From: Planctomycetota bacterium
Lineage (GTDB): Bacteria; Planctomycetota; Planctomycetia; Pirellulales; Lacipirellulaceae
Direction: 5' to 3'
Assembly: GCA_024278035.1 (NCBI GenBank)
Contig: JAJRUA010000016.1
Coordinates: forward strand, 1-25,791
Length of the DNA stretch: 25,791 bases
Translations under genes and position numbers: made by a program
Notes under the pieces: generated by a model
Seen by the model: the letters and a program-made list of their open reading frames with translations, nothing else
Database searches by the model: none
Told to the model about the DNA's origin: nothing
Shown here: piece after piece, positions 15,360-24,132 of the stretch
Layout of the letters: each line of letters opens with the position of its first letter
Numbering within the stretch: position 1 is the first letter of the stretch

Positions 15360-17075
15360 TCAGACAGGATTGCGGCCGAAGCAGGCAAGGCACATGTCGT
15401 CGCTTTGGGCATAGCCATCGACGAACTTCCGTACGTCGTCTAGCACATGCCGGCCTAGCTCTTCGACCGAAGTCGCCGAGACCGCCACCTGTGTGGCCAA
15501 TCGCTCTAAGCCGTAAAGCTCTTGCTCCGAGTTCATCGCCTCGCTAAAGCCATCCGTAAAGAGCGTGATCGATTCATCCGGGCCGAGGGTGAGCGTCATC
15601 GAATCGAACTCGTAGTCACCGACGATGCCGATGGGGAGGCCTGAGATTTCTTCGGAAATTTCCTCGACGCTCCCCTCCTGCTTACGCAGAAAGGGAGGCA
15701 TGTGCCCCGCGTTGACAATCGTCACTTCGTGCGTCGCCGGATCGACAATGGTAAAAATCATCGTAACGAACCGGTCATCAAGCCCCTGTTCGGCAAAGGA
15801 CCGGTTAACGTAGTTGACGGCACTCGCCAAATCTGGCTCCGTCGCCAAAGCGAAACGAACATCGCTCGACAACTTGGCCATGATGATTGCCGCGGCAACG
15901 CCCTTGCCCGCCACGTCGCCCAGGACGACCGCAAACCGGCCGCCGGGAAGAGGCACGTAATCGTAGTAGTCGCCCCCCACCTGTCGGGCCGATTCGTAAT
16001 AGTCAAAGAATCCGTAACCCGAAACACTCGGCGGACTTGACGGAAGAATCGCCCGCTGCATTCGGCTGGCTAATTCTAGGTCGCGCTGCAAGGCACGCTG
16101 AGCCATCACCTGGTCGTGCATCTTTGCGTTATCGACGGCCACCGCCGCTTGGCTCGCCACAGCAGCCAGCACCTCCAGGTCGTCGTCCGTGAATCGGTTC
16201 CCTTGATTGAGCGTATCGACCTGAATCACGCCAAACGCTTCGCCCTCACTGTTGATAAGCGGCACACACATCATTGAGCGAATCTTAAAATCGGCGATCG
16301 ACTGGGCCATGTCAAAACGCTCGTCGCTTGCCGCGTCGGCAGAGAGAATGGCTATCTTGCCCGACATCGCTTCTTGGACCACCGTGCGACTGATTCGCAT
16401 CTTGTCTTCCAAGTCGCCCCGACGGCTCTTCGCCGCTACCGGCACGAGCGGTGCGTCGGGCGTGGGACGCATGATGACAAAGGCTCGATCGGCTTGCGTG
16501 AAAATCTTGAACAGACTCTCCAGCAGCTTCGGCAAAACTTCGTCGATTGACAGCGCTCGCCCCAAACCTTGGGAAATCTCAATCAGCGCGGCCAGCTTCA
16601 CTTCGGGTCGAGCCGACATGGACCACCCGACCCCACCACTGCCGCCACCACCAAGCTCGATTGTCGCCATGACGTTGGCCCTACCGCCGTCGTCTTCCTC
16701 AGGGCGAGCCATCTGAATGAGCGTCGATTCGTCGGTAGGCGACATCCCTCCCAGCAAGGTGGGCGGTTGGGGAGACGCAACAGCCGACTCGAACATCAAC
16801 TCTTGATCACAAATCAAGATACGATCTCCATGGACCAGTGGCATCGTCCCGGCGACACGCTCGCCGTTGACGAATGTCCCGTTACGACTGCCCAGGTCTT
16901 CCAGCTCAAAGTCGTTGCTATTTTGCACAATTGCCGCATGGTGCCGGCTTACTGCCGCCACATCGAGCGCAATCTCACAGTCCACACTCCGGCCAATGAC
17001 CGAGCGCTCGCCCGTCAAGTCGAACCGCTTGCCAGGGTCGTTGCCTTGGACAATTTTCAGATGGGGAATCGCCAT
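15360..17075 (-). CDS. FHA-GAF-PP2C (SpoIIE/RsbU-type) serine phosphatase
   Basis: 571-aa cytoplasmic signalling protein. Domains in order: an FHA phosphothreonine-binding domain (about 1-97; VIGRS, VSRHH, LGSRNGTFVNG). Next is a Gly-rich linker (100-155), then a GAF sensor domain (about 160-318) and a helical linker (320-343). Last is a SpoIIE-type PP2C phosphatase (about 355-568; metal-binding Asp in GGDYYDYV and LGDVAGKG, TDGFSEA, and SDDMCLACFG). The phosphatase should remove phosphate from Ser/Thr, classically on anti-anti-sigma factors, under GAF control, while FHA docks a phosphorylated partner. A membrane Ser/Thr kinase is encoded divergently 672 bp away, a plausible source of that phosphate. 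Confidence 0.93.
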   Translation of the reverse strand: MAIPHLKIVQGNDPGKRFDLTGERSVIGRSVDCEIALDVAAVSRHHAAIVQNSNDFELEDLGSRNGTFVNGERVAGTMPLVHGDRILICDQELMFESAVASPQPPTLLGGMSPTDESTLIQMARPEEDDGGRANVMATIELGGGGSGGVGWSMSARPEVKLAALIEISQGLGRALSIDEVLPKLLESLFKIFTQADRAFVIMRPTPDAPLVPVAAKSRRGDLEDKMRISRTVVQEAMSGKIAILSADAASDERFDMAQSIADFKIRSMMCVPLINSEGEAFGVIQVDTLNQGNRFTDDDLEVLAAVASQAAVAVDNAKMHDQVMAQRALQRDLELASRMQRAILPSSPPSVSGYGFFDYYESARQVGGDYYDYVPLPGGRFAVVLGDVAGKGVAAAIIMAKLSSDVRFALATEPDLASAVNYVNRSFAEQGLDDRFVTMIFTIVDPATHEVTIVNAGHMPPFLRKQEGSVEEISEEISGLPIGIVGDYEFDSMTLTLGPDESITLFTDGFSEAMNSEQELYGLERLATQVAVSATSVEELGRHVLDDVRKFVDGYAQSDDMCLACFGRNPV

Positions 17076-17184
17076 AGGGACGTGCGTGGTTACCTAGATT
17101 TCAGGTGGCTGGTGAAGAGCCCCGATTTTAGGGGACGCTCGCAACTTGAGGAACCCATGAGAGCCCGTCGTCTCAACTTAGACA

Positions 17185-17248
17185 TTAGCCCCGGGCGCAA
17201 GCCTGGGGTTGAGCCCTCCCAGAACCCCGGGCCTGCGCCCGGGGCTAA
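17185..17248. repeat. Long G+C-rich palindrome upstream of the phosphatase gene
   Basis: The 26-nt arms at 17185-17210 and 17223-17248 pair at 24 of 26 positions, with a 12-nt loop (GAGCCCTCCCAG). The loop's GAGCCCTCCC recurs directly after the right arm (17249-17258). The arms are built on TTAGCCCCGGGCGCA. The same layout, long arms and 12-nt loop, is seen at 25732-25789 with a different sequence. Probably a dispersed mobile or REP-like palindrome. Confidence 0.7.
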
Positions 17249-17349
17249 GAGCCCTCCCTTGGCATAGCGATTCCCTTCTTTCTTAGTCCGCTGAGACTTG
17301 ATTTTCCAAGTTCTACAGCCTACGGTCTAGGGATAACGGTCTGTCTTCT

Positions 17350-17421
17350 TGGGGATTGGTGTAATCGGTAGCACGATGGATTCTGATTCCATTAGTCGGG
17401 GTTCAAGTCCCTGATCCCCAG
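17350..17421 (+). tRNA. tRNA-Gln (CTG anticodon)
   Basis: Complete 72-nt cloverleaf. The acceptor TGGGGAT pairs with ATCCCCA, with the weak first pair U1-A72 typical of tRNA-Gln. The D stem is GTGT/GCAC, and the anticodon stem ATGGA/TCCAT has loop TTCTGAT, anticodon CTG. The T arm is CGGGG-TTCAAGT-CCCTG and the discriminator is G17421. CCA is not encoded (CTT follows). A possible promoter (TTGATT, 17 bp, TACGGT at 17298-17326) is upstream but weak. Confidence 0.96.
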
Positions 17422-17428
17422 CTTGTTT

Positions 17429-17460
17429 AAACCCCGGCATTTGCTGGGGTTTTCTTCTTC
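17429..17460 (+). terminator. Intrinsic terminator of tRNA-Gln
   Basis: AAACCCC (17429-17435) pairs with GGGGTTT (17446-17452), extended inward by GGC/GCT pairs, followed at once by TTTTCTTCTT-type sequence. This is the most classical factor-independent terminator in the window and lies 7 nt after the tRNA. Confidence 0.75.
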
Positions 17461-17482
17461 CCAGGGGTGTGCCGCCCCTGGG
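17455..17482. repeat. TTCTTCCCAGGG hairpin repeat, copy 1
   Basis: TTCTTC followed by a perfect 8-bp stem CCCAGGGG/CCCCTGGG (17460-17467 with 17475-17482). A related copy at 21331-21359 has the same TTCTTC lead and a CTGTCCCGCC loop. Both are intergenic, suggesting a dispersed family. Confidence 0.55.
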
Positions 17483-17747
17483 CAATGGTACCTCCCTCAC
17501 AAAACATTGGCCAATTCGTTGCTCGCCTCCGACACGTAGAATGCGATAGCCCAGCACTTACGGACCGAGTCGGTCCCCTAAAATTACGCAGCAATGCCGA
17601 ATACCCTTCGGCATCGGCTCCCTTTTTTCCGCGAACCGGTTATCATCGGTAGGCGTACAGAACTCACCTAACTACCTCCCGCTAAAGCAGTCGGGCTCCC
17701 GCCAAAACTGCCTGGCAATCGAGGATTCACGCGTTAAGGAACCTGCT
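17483..17747. other. Spacer upstream of the kinase gene, with a hairpin
   Basis: No gene is seen. ATGCCGAA (17594-17601) pairs perfectly with TTCGGCAT (17607-17614) and a T6 run follows 8 nt later, so it may be a weak terminator. A GACCGAGTCGGTC palindrome lies just upstream. No convincing promoter for the kinase was found. Confidence 0.45.
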
Positions 17748-19487
17748 GTGGCGACCGATCCTCCTTTTGATAACGCGCAAACAATCGCGTCGCCGGTTAC
17801 CGGTTTGCCTAGCGAGGCCTCTCTCTCAATCGAGCGCATCTCTGCAGAGACAGTGTCCGATTTGACTCGCGGCTCGGGGGCCCTCCAAGCTGCGGCTCGC
17901 GGTTTAGTTCGCCTGGTGGAAGGAAGCACCCCCCAACTCAAAAGCGAAACCAACAAGATACTTCAGCGTCGCCTCCTGATTGTTGCTTCGCTTTTCGTCG
18001 CCGGATTTCTTGCTTTCTTGTTGCGAGGAGCTTTTAGCAACGCCCCTGAATACACCAACTATGGTTTGCTGTTCTACTCCGAGTTGGCAGTAACAGCGGC
18101 GCTCGTGGGGATCGTCGCTGCGCTTTCACTTGTGAAAGATTTGTGCGCCATACCGTTACGCCTAATCGAGTTTTTGACGTTCAGTTTGCCAGCCTTTGTC
18201 TTCACGCTTCTTACCCAGAGAAGAATCTACACAGCGGTCAACCTGAGCGAAGGCGCATATCTGCCGGTCGTGATCGTTCCTTGGATGATCCTGATCTTCA
18301 CTTACGCGCTGTTCATTCCCAACACATGGCGCCGGTCTTTGAGGTTGATTATTCCCTTCGGAACGATTCCGGTTCTCATTAGCTACTGGCAGCATCACAC
18401 TTGTGAGGGTTTTCAGAATTGCATAAAGCAAGATATCTTTGCCAGCTATCATGTCGAACAGGGGATCGTCATGTTGCTGACGATCGTTACCTCGGTGATT
18501 GGTGTTTACACGATCAACACGTTGCGGCGTGAGGCGTTTGAGGCAAAGCAGCTTGGGCAGTACCAATTGAAAGAGCGGATCGGTTCGGGCGGGATGGGAG
18601 AGGTTTATCTGGCGGAGCACCAAATGATGAAGCGTCCTTGTGCCATCAAGATAATTCGTCCGGAAAAAGCAGGGGATCCTCGTGTTCTTGCCCGTTTTGA
18701 GCGTGAGGTCCGCTCCACAGCCAAGCTGTCGCATTGGAACTCGATTGATGTTTACGATTATGGCAGCACCGAGGATGGCACGTTTTACTATGTGATGGAG
18801 TACCTACCGGGCCACAACCTGGGGGAACTCGTCGAGATGGAGGGAGCCCTCTCCCCGGCACGGACGATTTACCTGATGCAGCAAGTTTGCAGGGCCCTTT
18901 CCGAGGCCCATGCAATCGGTTTGGTTCACCGCGATATCAAGCCTGCCAACATCTTTTGTGCCTACCGTGGGGGCGAGTTCGATGTGGCCAAGCTACTCGA
19001 CTTCGGCCTTGCCAAGCCAGTCTTTGCGGATTCGGGGGATGACAACCCTGAGCTAACGCAAGAGGGAGCGATCACCGGTTCGCCTCTGTTCATGTCACCT
19101 GAACAGGCCACAGGCGAGAGAGAAGCAGACATCCGCAGCGATGTTTATTCGCTCGGATGTGTTCTCTACTTTTTGCTCACGGGAAAACCTCCCTATCCCT
19201 ACAAAAAATCGGTTAAGGTCATCATCGCCCACGCTTCGGAGCCCGTCGTTCCGCCGCGCGAACATCGGACCGAACTACCGATTGAGCTGGAAGAGATCGT
19301 TCTTCGTTGTCTTGAGAAGGATGCGGAAGACCGTTTCCAAACCGCGGAGGAATTGCGCCGGGCGCTAGCCGAAGTGCCACTGGCCGACACCTGGACCGCC
19401 GAACTGGCCGCCGATTGGTGGAACTGCAACGCCTGCCCCGAGCGCAAAGCCATGGCCGCCGCCGTCCTGGAAGCCGCCGCCGTTTAG
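17748..19487 (+). CDS. Membrane Ser/Thr protein kinase, N-terminal 6-TM sensor
   Basis: 579-aa Hanks-type kinase with an unusual order. A soluble N-terminus (1-73) is followed by about six membrane spans (about 75-93, 104-128, 135-156, 170-190, 198-214, 237-257), then a C-terminal kinase domain (272-545). Kinase motifs are complete: glycine loop GSGGMGEVY (279-287), ATP-binding K301, HRDIKPAN (394-401), DFG (418-420), [10 protein letters not shown] (444-453). It should be active and phosphorylate Ser/Thr on the cytoplasmic side. The start is GTG at 17748, with AAGGA 7 nt before. An FHA-bearing phosphatase is encoded divergently. The membrane part may sense an envelope or lipid signal, but the ligand is unknown. 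Confidence 0.93.
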   Translation: MATDPPFDNAQTIASPVTGLPSEASLSIERISAETVSDLTRGSGALQAAARGLVRLVEGSTPQLKSETNKILQRRLLIVASLFVAGFLAFLLRGAFSNAPEYTNYGLLFYSELAVTAALVGIVAALSLVKDLCAIPLRLIEFLTFSLPAFVFTLLTQRRIYTAVNLSEGAYLPVVIVPWMILIFTYALFIPNTWRRSLRLIIPFGTIPVLISYWQHHTCEGFQNCIKQDIFASYHVEQGIVMLLTIVTSVIGVYTINTLRREAFEAKQLGQYQLKERIGSGGMGEVYLAEHQMMKRPCAIKIIRPEKAGDPRVLARFEREVRSTAKLSHWNSIDVYDYGSTEDGTFYYVMEYLPGHNLGELVEMEGALSPARTIYLMQQVCRALSEAHAIGLVHRDIKPANIFCAYRGGEFDVAKLLDFGLAKPVFADSGDDNPELTQEGAITGSPLFMSPEQATGEREADIRSDVYSLGCVLYFLLTGKPPYPYKKSVKVIIAHASEPVVPPREHRTELPIELEEIVLRCLEKDAEDRFQTAEELRRALAEVPLADTWTAELAADWWNCNACPERKAMAAAVLEAAAV

Positions 19488-19510
19488 TCGGTTCGGTTGG
19501 CAACGCCATC

Positions 19511-19538
19511 GTTTCCTCGCCGTCCCCGGCGAGGAAAC
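19511..19538. terminator. Bidirectional hairpin between kinase and peroxidase genes
   Basis: GTTTCCTCGCCG (19511-19522) and CGGCGAGGAAAC (19527-19538) form a perfect 12-bp stem with a TCCC loop. It fills the 52-bp gap between two convergent stops (19487 and 19540) and ends one base from the peroxidase stop. It probably serves as terminator for both genes, although T-runs are lacking. Confidence 0.65.
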
Positions 19539-19539
19539 A

Positions 19540-21258
19540 TTACCGAATCGTTTTACGAACAGGCAACGCCAGCCCTACGGCGATCAGCAACGACAGCGTC
19601 CCTGGCTCAGGCACTACGACTGCCATGAAGAAACTGCCTGGCATGGAAGACATTTCCATATCGGTGTTCCAGGCAAGAATGTCGGTTAGCGTCAACGTAC
19701 TGAAGTCGATCATCGCAGCGATGTCGTTCTCGAACAGTGAGGAGTCGCCCGTGTAGAAGAAGCGGTCGCCATCGCGGGAGCGGGTGAATTGATCCACGAG
19801 GGCTGTTCCCATCAACTCACCAACACTGGCACCGTCCAGAAGATCCTCGGCCAGGGCTCCGACCCAAGGGTCGATGTTATCGACACTACCATACAACAAA
19901 AGCAACTTGGCTTGGACGGTGGCGTCGGAAGTGATTTCAGCAAAACTCGCAACCTCTTCCAGGCCATAGGCGACACGAAGGGTGTTGTAATCCGGCAAGC
20001 CATTGTCACGGCCACGTTGGATGTTGAGCGCTGCGAGGTCGAGGCCCACCCCTCCATCCGGTGTGAAGAGAAAGTTCCTCACGCCATCGACCAATTGCAA
20101 GTCGAGTTCATTCGATTGCTGCGTCATAAGCCCCATCAAGGTCTTGTCCACAAGACCGGGATTATCCATAACCAATTGCGGGTTGAAGAAAGCATCTCGT
20201 AAGGAAATAGAACCGGCAGATTCGCTCGCAGCGTTCGTCAACATCAACTCCTCGTTGAGCATGCTGTGTCCCAGACGGAAGAAAGCGGTGGAGAATTCGG
20301 TGGCAATGCTGGCATCCACTGTGGAATCATAAGCGTAGTCAGCAGCCGAAGGTGCGTACGAACCGAGCAGGGCAGGGAGAAACTCATTGTAAGTGATCGC
20401 TTGGACTTGGGCACCTACGATCGATCGGGCCGTTTGGTAGATTCTTTCGTCGTCCCAAGAAACGTCGCCCGCGAAGCTGGTGCTCAACGCGCCAGCCAAT
20501 CGATTGTGCTCACGCATGAAGAGCGTTTGCAAGGCGATGAGCCCTGTTTGCTCGTTGGCACGAAGATCACCCGCGACAAAAAGGACAGGAGCCCCCAGGT
20601 TGCCATCGTCGTTCGGAACGGCTCCGAGGGCCGCCGTCATGTCGTCGGTCGGCAAGAGCAGGCCACCCGCGCTGGAGCGGAGCCGACCACCAGAGAACTC
20701 ACGTAGGGCGGCGGCTCGTGTCGCATCCGAACCATAAACCATCGAGGCGTCGATGTAGCTCGAAATCTCGTTAACCTGCTGCCGTACGCCCAAGCCATCG
20801 CTCAAGAAAACCGAGCGGCTAAAGGGAATCGCCGCCATGCCGTAAGGATCGGAAGCGGGCGAGAGGATCGTCGCCGAGTCGGCACTGTTGGTGATCGTCA
20901 GAGACATATCGTGGTCGAGGAACTGCCCCCATTGCCAAACGCCCGAGGTCATCCCTCGTGTATTGGTTGTTGTCGTGATTTGCTCGGACAGGACGTTGCT
21001 AATCTCGCGCGGGTTGGCTCGCTCAGCATCGGAGAGGATCGTGTCTCCATTGCCAGCGCCCGGGTAGTCAGCAAACGAACGGCGAACAAGCGTACTTCCG
21101 GCAGTCCCCCAGGTGGGGTTCGACAGATTATTGCCCGTACCATCCATCGTGCGGAATTGTGCCTGGGCGAGAGTTGGCGTTAACAACAAGGTGGTCGCCA
21201 AGACGATCAACCGAGAGCGAAGGCGAAGGTAGTGAGCGGCAGGGAGTGGGTGGATCAT
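19540..21258 (-). CDS. Animal-type heme peroxidase with PEP-CTERM anchor
   Basis: 572-aa secreted peroxidase of the cyclooxygenase/myeloperoxidase superfamily. A signal peptide (about 1-33) precedes the catalytic domain. Distal His116 lies in WGQFLDHDM and distal Arg233 in AGDLRANEQTG. REHNRLAG follows at 249-256, proximal heme-ligand His331 in FRLGHSML, and LNIQRGRDNGLPDYN later. The C-terminal VPEPGTLSLLIAVGLALPV plus a basic end (RKTIR) is a PEP-CTERM sorting signal, so an exosortase would process it at the cell surface. It would oxidise halides or phenols using H2O2. A heme-biosynthesis gene (chdC) is next upstream, 413 bp away. Confidence 0.93.
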   Translation of the reverse strand: MIHPLPAAHYLRLRSRLIVLATTLLLTPTLAQAQFRTMDGTGNNLSNPTWGTAGSTLVRRSFADYPGAGNGDTILSDAERANPREISNVLSEQITTTTNTRGMTSGVWQWGQFLDHDMSLTITNSADSATILSPASDPYGMAAIPFSRSVFLSDGLGVRQQVNEISSYIDASMVYGSDATRAAALREFSGGRLRSSAGGLLLPTDDMTAALGAVPNDDGNLGAPVLFVAGDLRANEQTGLIALQTLFMREHNRLAGALSTSFAGDVSWDDERIYQTARSIVGAQVQAITYNEFLPALLGSYAPSAADYAYDSTVDASIATEFSTAFFRLGHSMLNEELMLTNAASESAGSISLRDAFFNPQLVMDNPGLVDKTLMGLMTQQSNELDLQLVDGVRNFLFTPDGGVGLDLAALNIQRGRDNGLPDYNTLRVAYGLEEVASFAEITSDATVQAKLLLLYGSVDNIDPWVGALAEDLLDGASVGELMGTALVDQFTRSRDGDRFFYTGDSSLFENDIAAMIDFSTLTLTDILAWNTDMEMSSMPGSFFMAVVVPEPGTLSLLIAVGLALPVRKTIR

Positions 21259-21671
21259 GGTAAGTTAAGTCTGAGGGGGAAAATACTAGGCAATCCGTCT
21301 CGCCCAAGTTCCTGCAGGCGTGGCGGCCTCTTCTTCCCCAGGGCTGTCCCGCCACTGGGTTGCGTTGACTGGGTTGCGTTGACCGGGGTCGTTGTTGGTG
21401 TCTCTTGGTTTGCAAACGGTTGGCCATTTACCGGAAGGCATGGCTGGGGCAGAGGGCCAAGGTCTTCGCCTAGAGGATCGATCCCTCAAAACAAGGTAAT
21501 CGGACCCAAAACTCCGGCATCAGCGCGTAGGATAAACAGCACCGAGCCAGTACCCAAAAATGGGCCGGGGCAAAAAAGAAGGACCACCGCCGTCTCACCA
21601 GACACCTTGGCCTCAATGTCGATCTTAATGAACGAGGCACTCTAGGCAGTTGAGCCGGTCGTTTGCGTGAA
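21259..21671. other. Spacer upstream of the peroxidase gene
   Basis: 413 bp with no supported gene. It holds copy 2 of the TTCTTCCCCAGGG repeat (21331-21359). Directly after it is a 14-bp tandem duplication, GGGTTGCGTTGACT at 21357-21370 and GGGTTGCGTTGACC at 21371-21384 (13 of 14). A 45-codon minus-strand stretch (IDIEAKVSGETAVVLL...) has no start codon and may be a gene remnant. Confidence 0.5.
21331..21359. repeat. TTCTTCCCCAGGG hairpin repeat, copy 2
   Basis: Related to 17455-17482, with the same TTCTTC lead, CCCAGGG stem start, CTGTCCCGCC loop and CTGGG end. The stem here is less perfect. It supports a dispersed intergenic repeat family. Confidence 0.5.
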
Positions 21672-22538
21672 TTAGCTTCTCACGTGGCAGTGGTCAATAA
21701 TTTGGGCAGCGTCGCACACGTAGCCGACCAGAAAAGGGCCGAACTCAGCGTACCGGGCGCTCGCCTCGTCAAATCGCATCTTGTAGACGATGTCTTTAAG
21801 ATACTTGGGATTCGCTCCCCATAGTGTAACTCCCCATTCCCAATCGTCAAAGCCTAAAGCGACCGTAATTAGCTGGCTCACTTTGCCAGCGAAGGCCATT
21901 CCGCTGCGGGCGTGTTCGCCCATTAGGCGGTTTCGCTCTTCTTTGGGGAGCATAAACCAGTTTTCGCCCGTTTTTCGTTTTTTATTCATCGGGTAAAAAC
22001 AGACGGACGGATAGGGAGGGAACTCGGGCGTAAGTCGTTGCCTGTTCATACCTTCCAGCCGATTGGCATAGGCCTTTAGCTTGGCGTTGTAGGGGGGAGA
22101 ATCCGCCTCTTCCCCTTCCGCGACGAGCCGGGCACCGTACTGCTCAACCGACGGGACGTACTCACTGATCTCGGTGACCGAAACGAACGAATACTCCGTT
22201 TTTAGGACCGCTCCGGCGGGGCCTGCCATCAGCCGCTGATGAACTGCGTCCATTTTTAGCGGGTCGGGATCGAGCAATAGGACTCCGAAATCCGCCTTAT
22301 GGCCACTCACAATTTGCGTTTGTAAGCGGTTGGGACCGTCTGCGTTTTCAGGATCAAGCTCATCGATCAGGCTCGTAGCAACCGCTTCGCGCTCGTCTTC
22401 TGTTAGGTAATGGAGTCGCTCACGGTCGAACGAGTAGTAGAGATGGCTGCAATGCCAAGCGCCGTCTGCCGGAGCAAGCGGGTTGGCTTGGTCCGTTGGT
22501 TGATCATCCGTGGTGGGACGGGCAGCGGGACGACTCAT
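21672..22538 (-). CDS. chdC: Coproheme decarboxylase (HemQ)
   Basis: 288-aa enzyme of the chlorite-dismutase superfamily that converts coproheme III to heme b with H2O2, the last step of the coproporphyrin-dependent heme pathway. The catalytic Tyr182 lies in CFYPMNKKR (Firmicute Tyr145), proximal heme His209 in MGEHARSG, followed by FAGKVSQLITVALGFDD and the terminal MRFDEASARYAEFGPF, all hallmarks of ChdC. The N-terminus is about 25 residues longer than usual and Pro/Asp-rich. This suggests coproporphyrin-type heme synthesis in this organism, and the neighbouring heme peroxidase is a plausible consumer of heme. Confidence 0.95.
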   Translation of the reverse strand: MSRPAARPTTDDQPTDQANPLAPADGAWHCSHLYYSFDRERLHYLTEDEREAVATSLIDELDPENADGPNRLQTQIVSGHKADFGVLLLDPDPLKMDAVHQRLMAGPAGAVLKTEYSFVSVTEISEYVPSVEQYGARLVAEGEEADSPPYNAKLKAYANRLEGMNRQRLTPEFPPYPSVCFYPMNKKRKTGENWFMLPKEERNRLMGEHARSGMAFAGKVSQLITVALGFDDWEWGVTLWGANPKYLKDIVYKMRFDEASARYAEFGPFLVGYVCDAAQIIDHCHVRS

Positions 22539-22555
22539 TATGGACCTGTTTTTGG

Positions 22556-22644
<89 letters not shown>

Positions 22645-22662
22645 TCGTCTCGGGCACGGAAT

Positions 22663-24132
22663 TCAAGAGGAAGAAGCATCCCCACCGGACGGTTTACTGC
22701 CAGAAGAACGCCGACGACGCCCACCGCGTGAGCGCCCGCCTTGCGATCCACTGCTCTTCGAGCCACCACTTTTCGTTTCGCTGTCGGAAGCCCCACCGCC
22801 ATTGCCAGAACTGCTGCTGCGGGAGCCGTTCTTTCGCTCTCCTCCCCCGTCGCGCGAACCACTTCCACCACGAGATCCACCACGGCCCCTTTGCCCATCG
22901 CCACGAGTCGATCGGCTCCGCTCACCCCGGCTTCGCTCACCCCGTGCGGCAATGTTCGCATCGACAAGCACGCCAATTGCTTCACGCCAAGTGGTGATAT
23001 TCTTATGCGTGACTCGTTTGGCAGGTGCCTCCTCTTCTAGCTCATCCTCTTCCGTGCTTTCGTCCGATTCTTGACGTCCACGGGAAGATGGGGCCTCTTC
23101 AGGGAGGGGCCCTTCTTCACCGCTCGCAGCATCGCGACCTCGGCCACGCCCGCGTCCCCGGCGGCGACGTGGACGGCGTCCCTTTTTCTCATCCGAGCTT
23201 TTCTCTTCCGAGTCTCCCTCTTCGGTCCCTTGCTCTTCAGAAGCAACAACTTCTTCGGCACTCGTCTCCGTAAGAGAATCGTCTGCGCCGGTTGCTTCAT
23301 CAGTGGTTGCTTCATCAGTGGCCGGTTTACGACGGCGGCGACGTCCACCTCGGCGGCGACGGCGGCGACCGGTCCGCTCAGCCCCCTCTTCCTCGCCCCC
23401 TTCTTTATCAACCGCCTCACCTCCTACGATCGCCGTCTCCGATTCACTCACTTCCTCTTCGGGAGCAGAGATCAAATCGTCGGGGAGTTGCTCTTCTTCA
23501 CTCGCTTGCGGCGGGAGAGTCGCCGCTAACGCTTCAGCCGCCGCTTTCCCGCGGCGTCGACCGGCGAAAGGAAACCAACCAGCAAAGCCACTCGCAGCAG
23601 GTTTTTCAGCGACGGGTTTTTCAGCGGCACGGGTCTCAGCGGCACGGGCCGCGGGCTTTGCTTGCGGAGCGGGGGTTGGTTGGGGAGTCGGCTTCGGCTC
23701 GTTTTGCGGGGCCGGTTTTTGAGCAATTGGCTTTGTGGGCGGTGATTGCGGTTCTCGACGAGGCTCACGCTTCGCAGTTTCTTGTTTTTTAGGGGCTACT
23801 TTTTTGGGTGGCCGCTCCTTGGGTTCTTCCTTTTTGATAGCCTTTGCTTGCTTGGATCTCGTAGTTTGCTTGGATATCGTAGTTTGCTCCGGCGTGTCCG
23901 CCCCCAGCTCACTTGCCAGCGAATCCCAACCACCCGATTTTGCCTTGACTGGCTGCTCAGAAGGAGGTGCCGGCTTGGCTGCGGCTTTAGGGGCCGCTGT
24001 TTTAGAGGCCGCTGTTTTAGGAAGTGTAGCGGGTTTCGGCTCTTCTTTTGCGGGGACTTGGGGCGAAGTCGAAGGCTTGGCTCCCAAATCCGAGAGCAGC
24101 GAGTCCCAGTTATCTTGTGGTTTATCAGCCAT
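22663..24132 (-). CDS. Large Arg/Glu-rich intrinsically disordered protein
   Basis: 489-aa highly charged, low-complexity protein that I do not recognise as a named family. N-terminal half: NWDSLLSDLGA (8-18) is repeated as GWDSLASELGA (68-78), separated by Pro/Ala/Lys-rich linkers, with SGFAGWFPFAGRRRGK at about 181-196. Middle: acidic tracts alternate with Arg blocks (256-268 and 319-333). The only clearly folded-looking piece is THKNITTWREAIGVLVDANI (about 375-394). The C-terminal about 90 residues are RGG/Ser-Gly-rich. This composition is typical of RNA-binding scaffolds or condensate proteins, such as RNase E C-terminal regions; that is inference. No signal peptide. Several internal tandem duplications (15-18 bp) show slippage-driven growth. 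Confidence 0.8.
   Translation of the reverse strand: MADKPQDNWDSLLSDLGAKPSTSPQVPAKEEPKPATLPKTAASKTAAPKAAAKPAPPSEQPVKAKSGGWDSLASELGADTPEQTTISKQTTRSKQAKAIKKEEPKERPPKKVAPKKQETAKREPRREPQSPPTKPIAQKPAPQNEPKPTPQPTPAPQAKPAARAAETRAAEKPVAEKPAASGFAGWFPFAGRRRGKAAAEALAATLPPQASEEEQLPDDLISAPEEEVSESETAIVGGEAVDKEGGEEEGAERTGRRRRRRGGRRRRRKPATDEATTDEATGADDSLTETSAEEVVASEEQGTEEGDSEEKSSDEKKGRRPRRRRGRGRGRGRDAASGEEGPLPEEAPSSRGRQESDESTEEDELEEEAPAKRVTHKNITTWREAIGVLVDANIAARGERSRGERSRSTRGDGQRGRGGSRGGSGSRDGGGERKNGSRSSSSGNGGGASDSETKSGGSKSSGSQGGRSRGGRRRRSSGSKPSGGDASSS

Noticed and set aside
16569..17267. 232-aa plus-strand ORF
   Set aside because: Antisense to the FHA-GAF phosphatase gene and runs into a palindrome.
23292..23792. 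Plus-strand ORFs over the Arg-rich gene
   Set aside because: Shadows of low-complexity codons in the disordered-protein gene.
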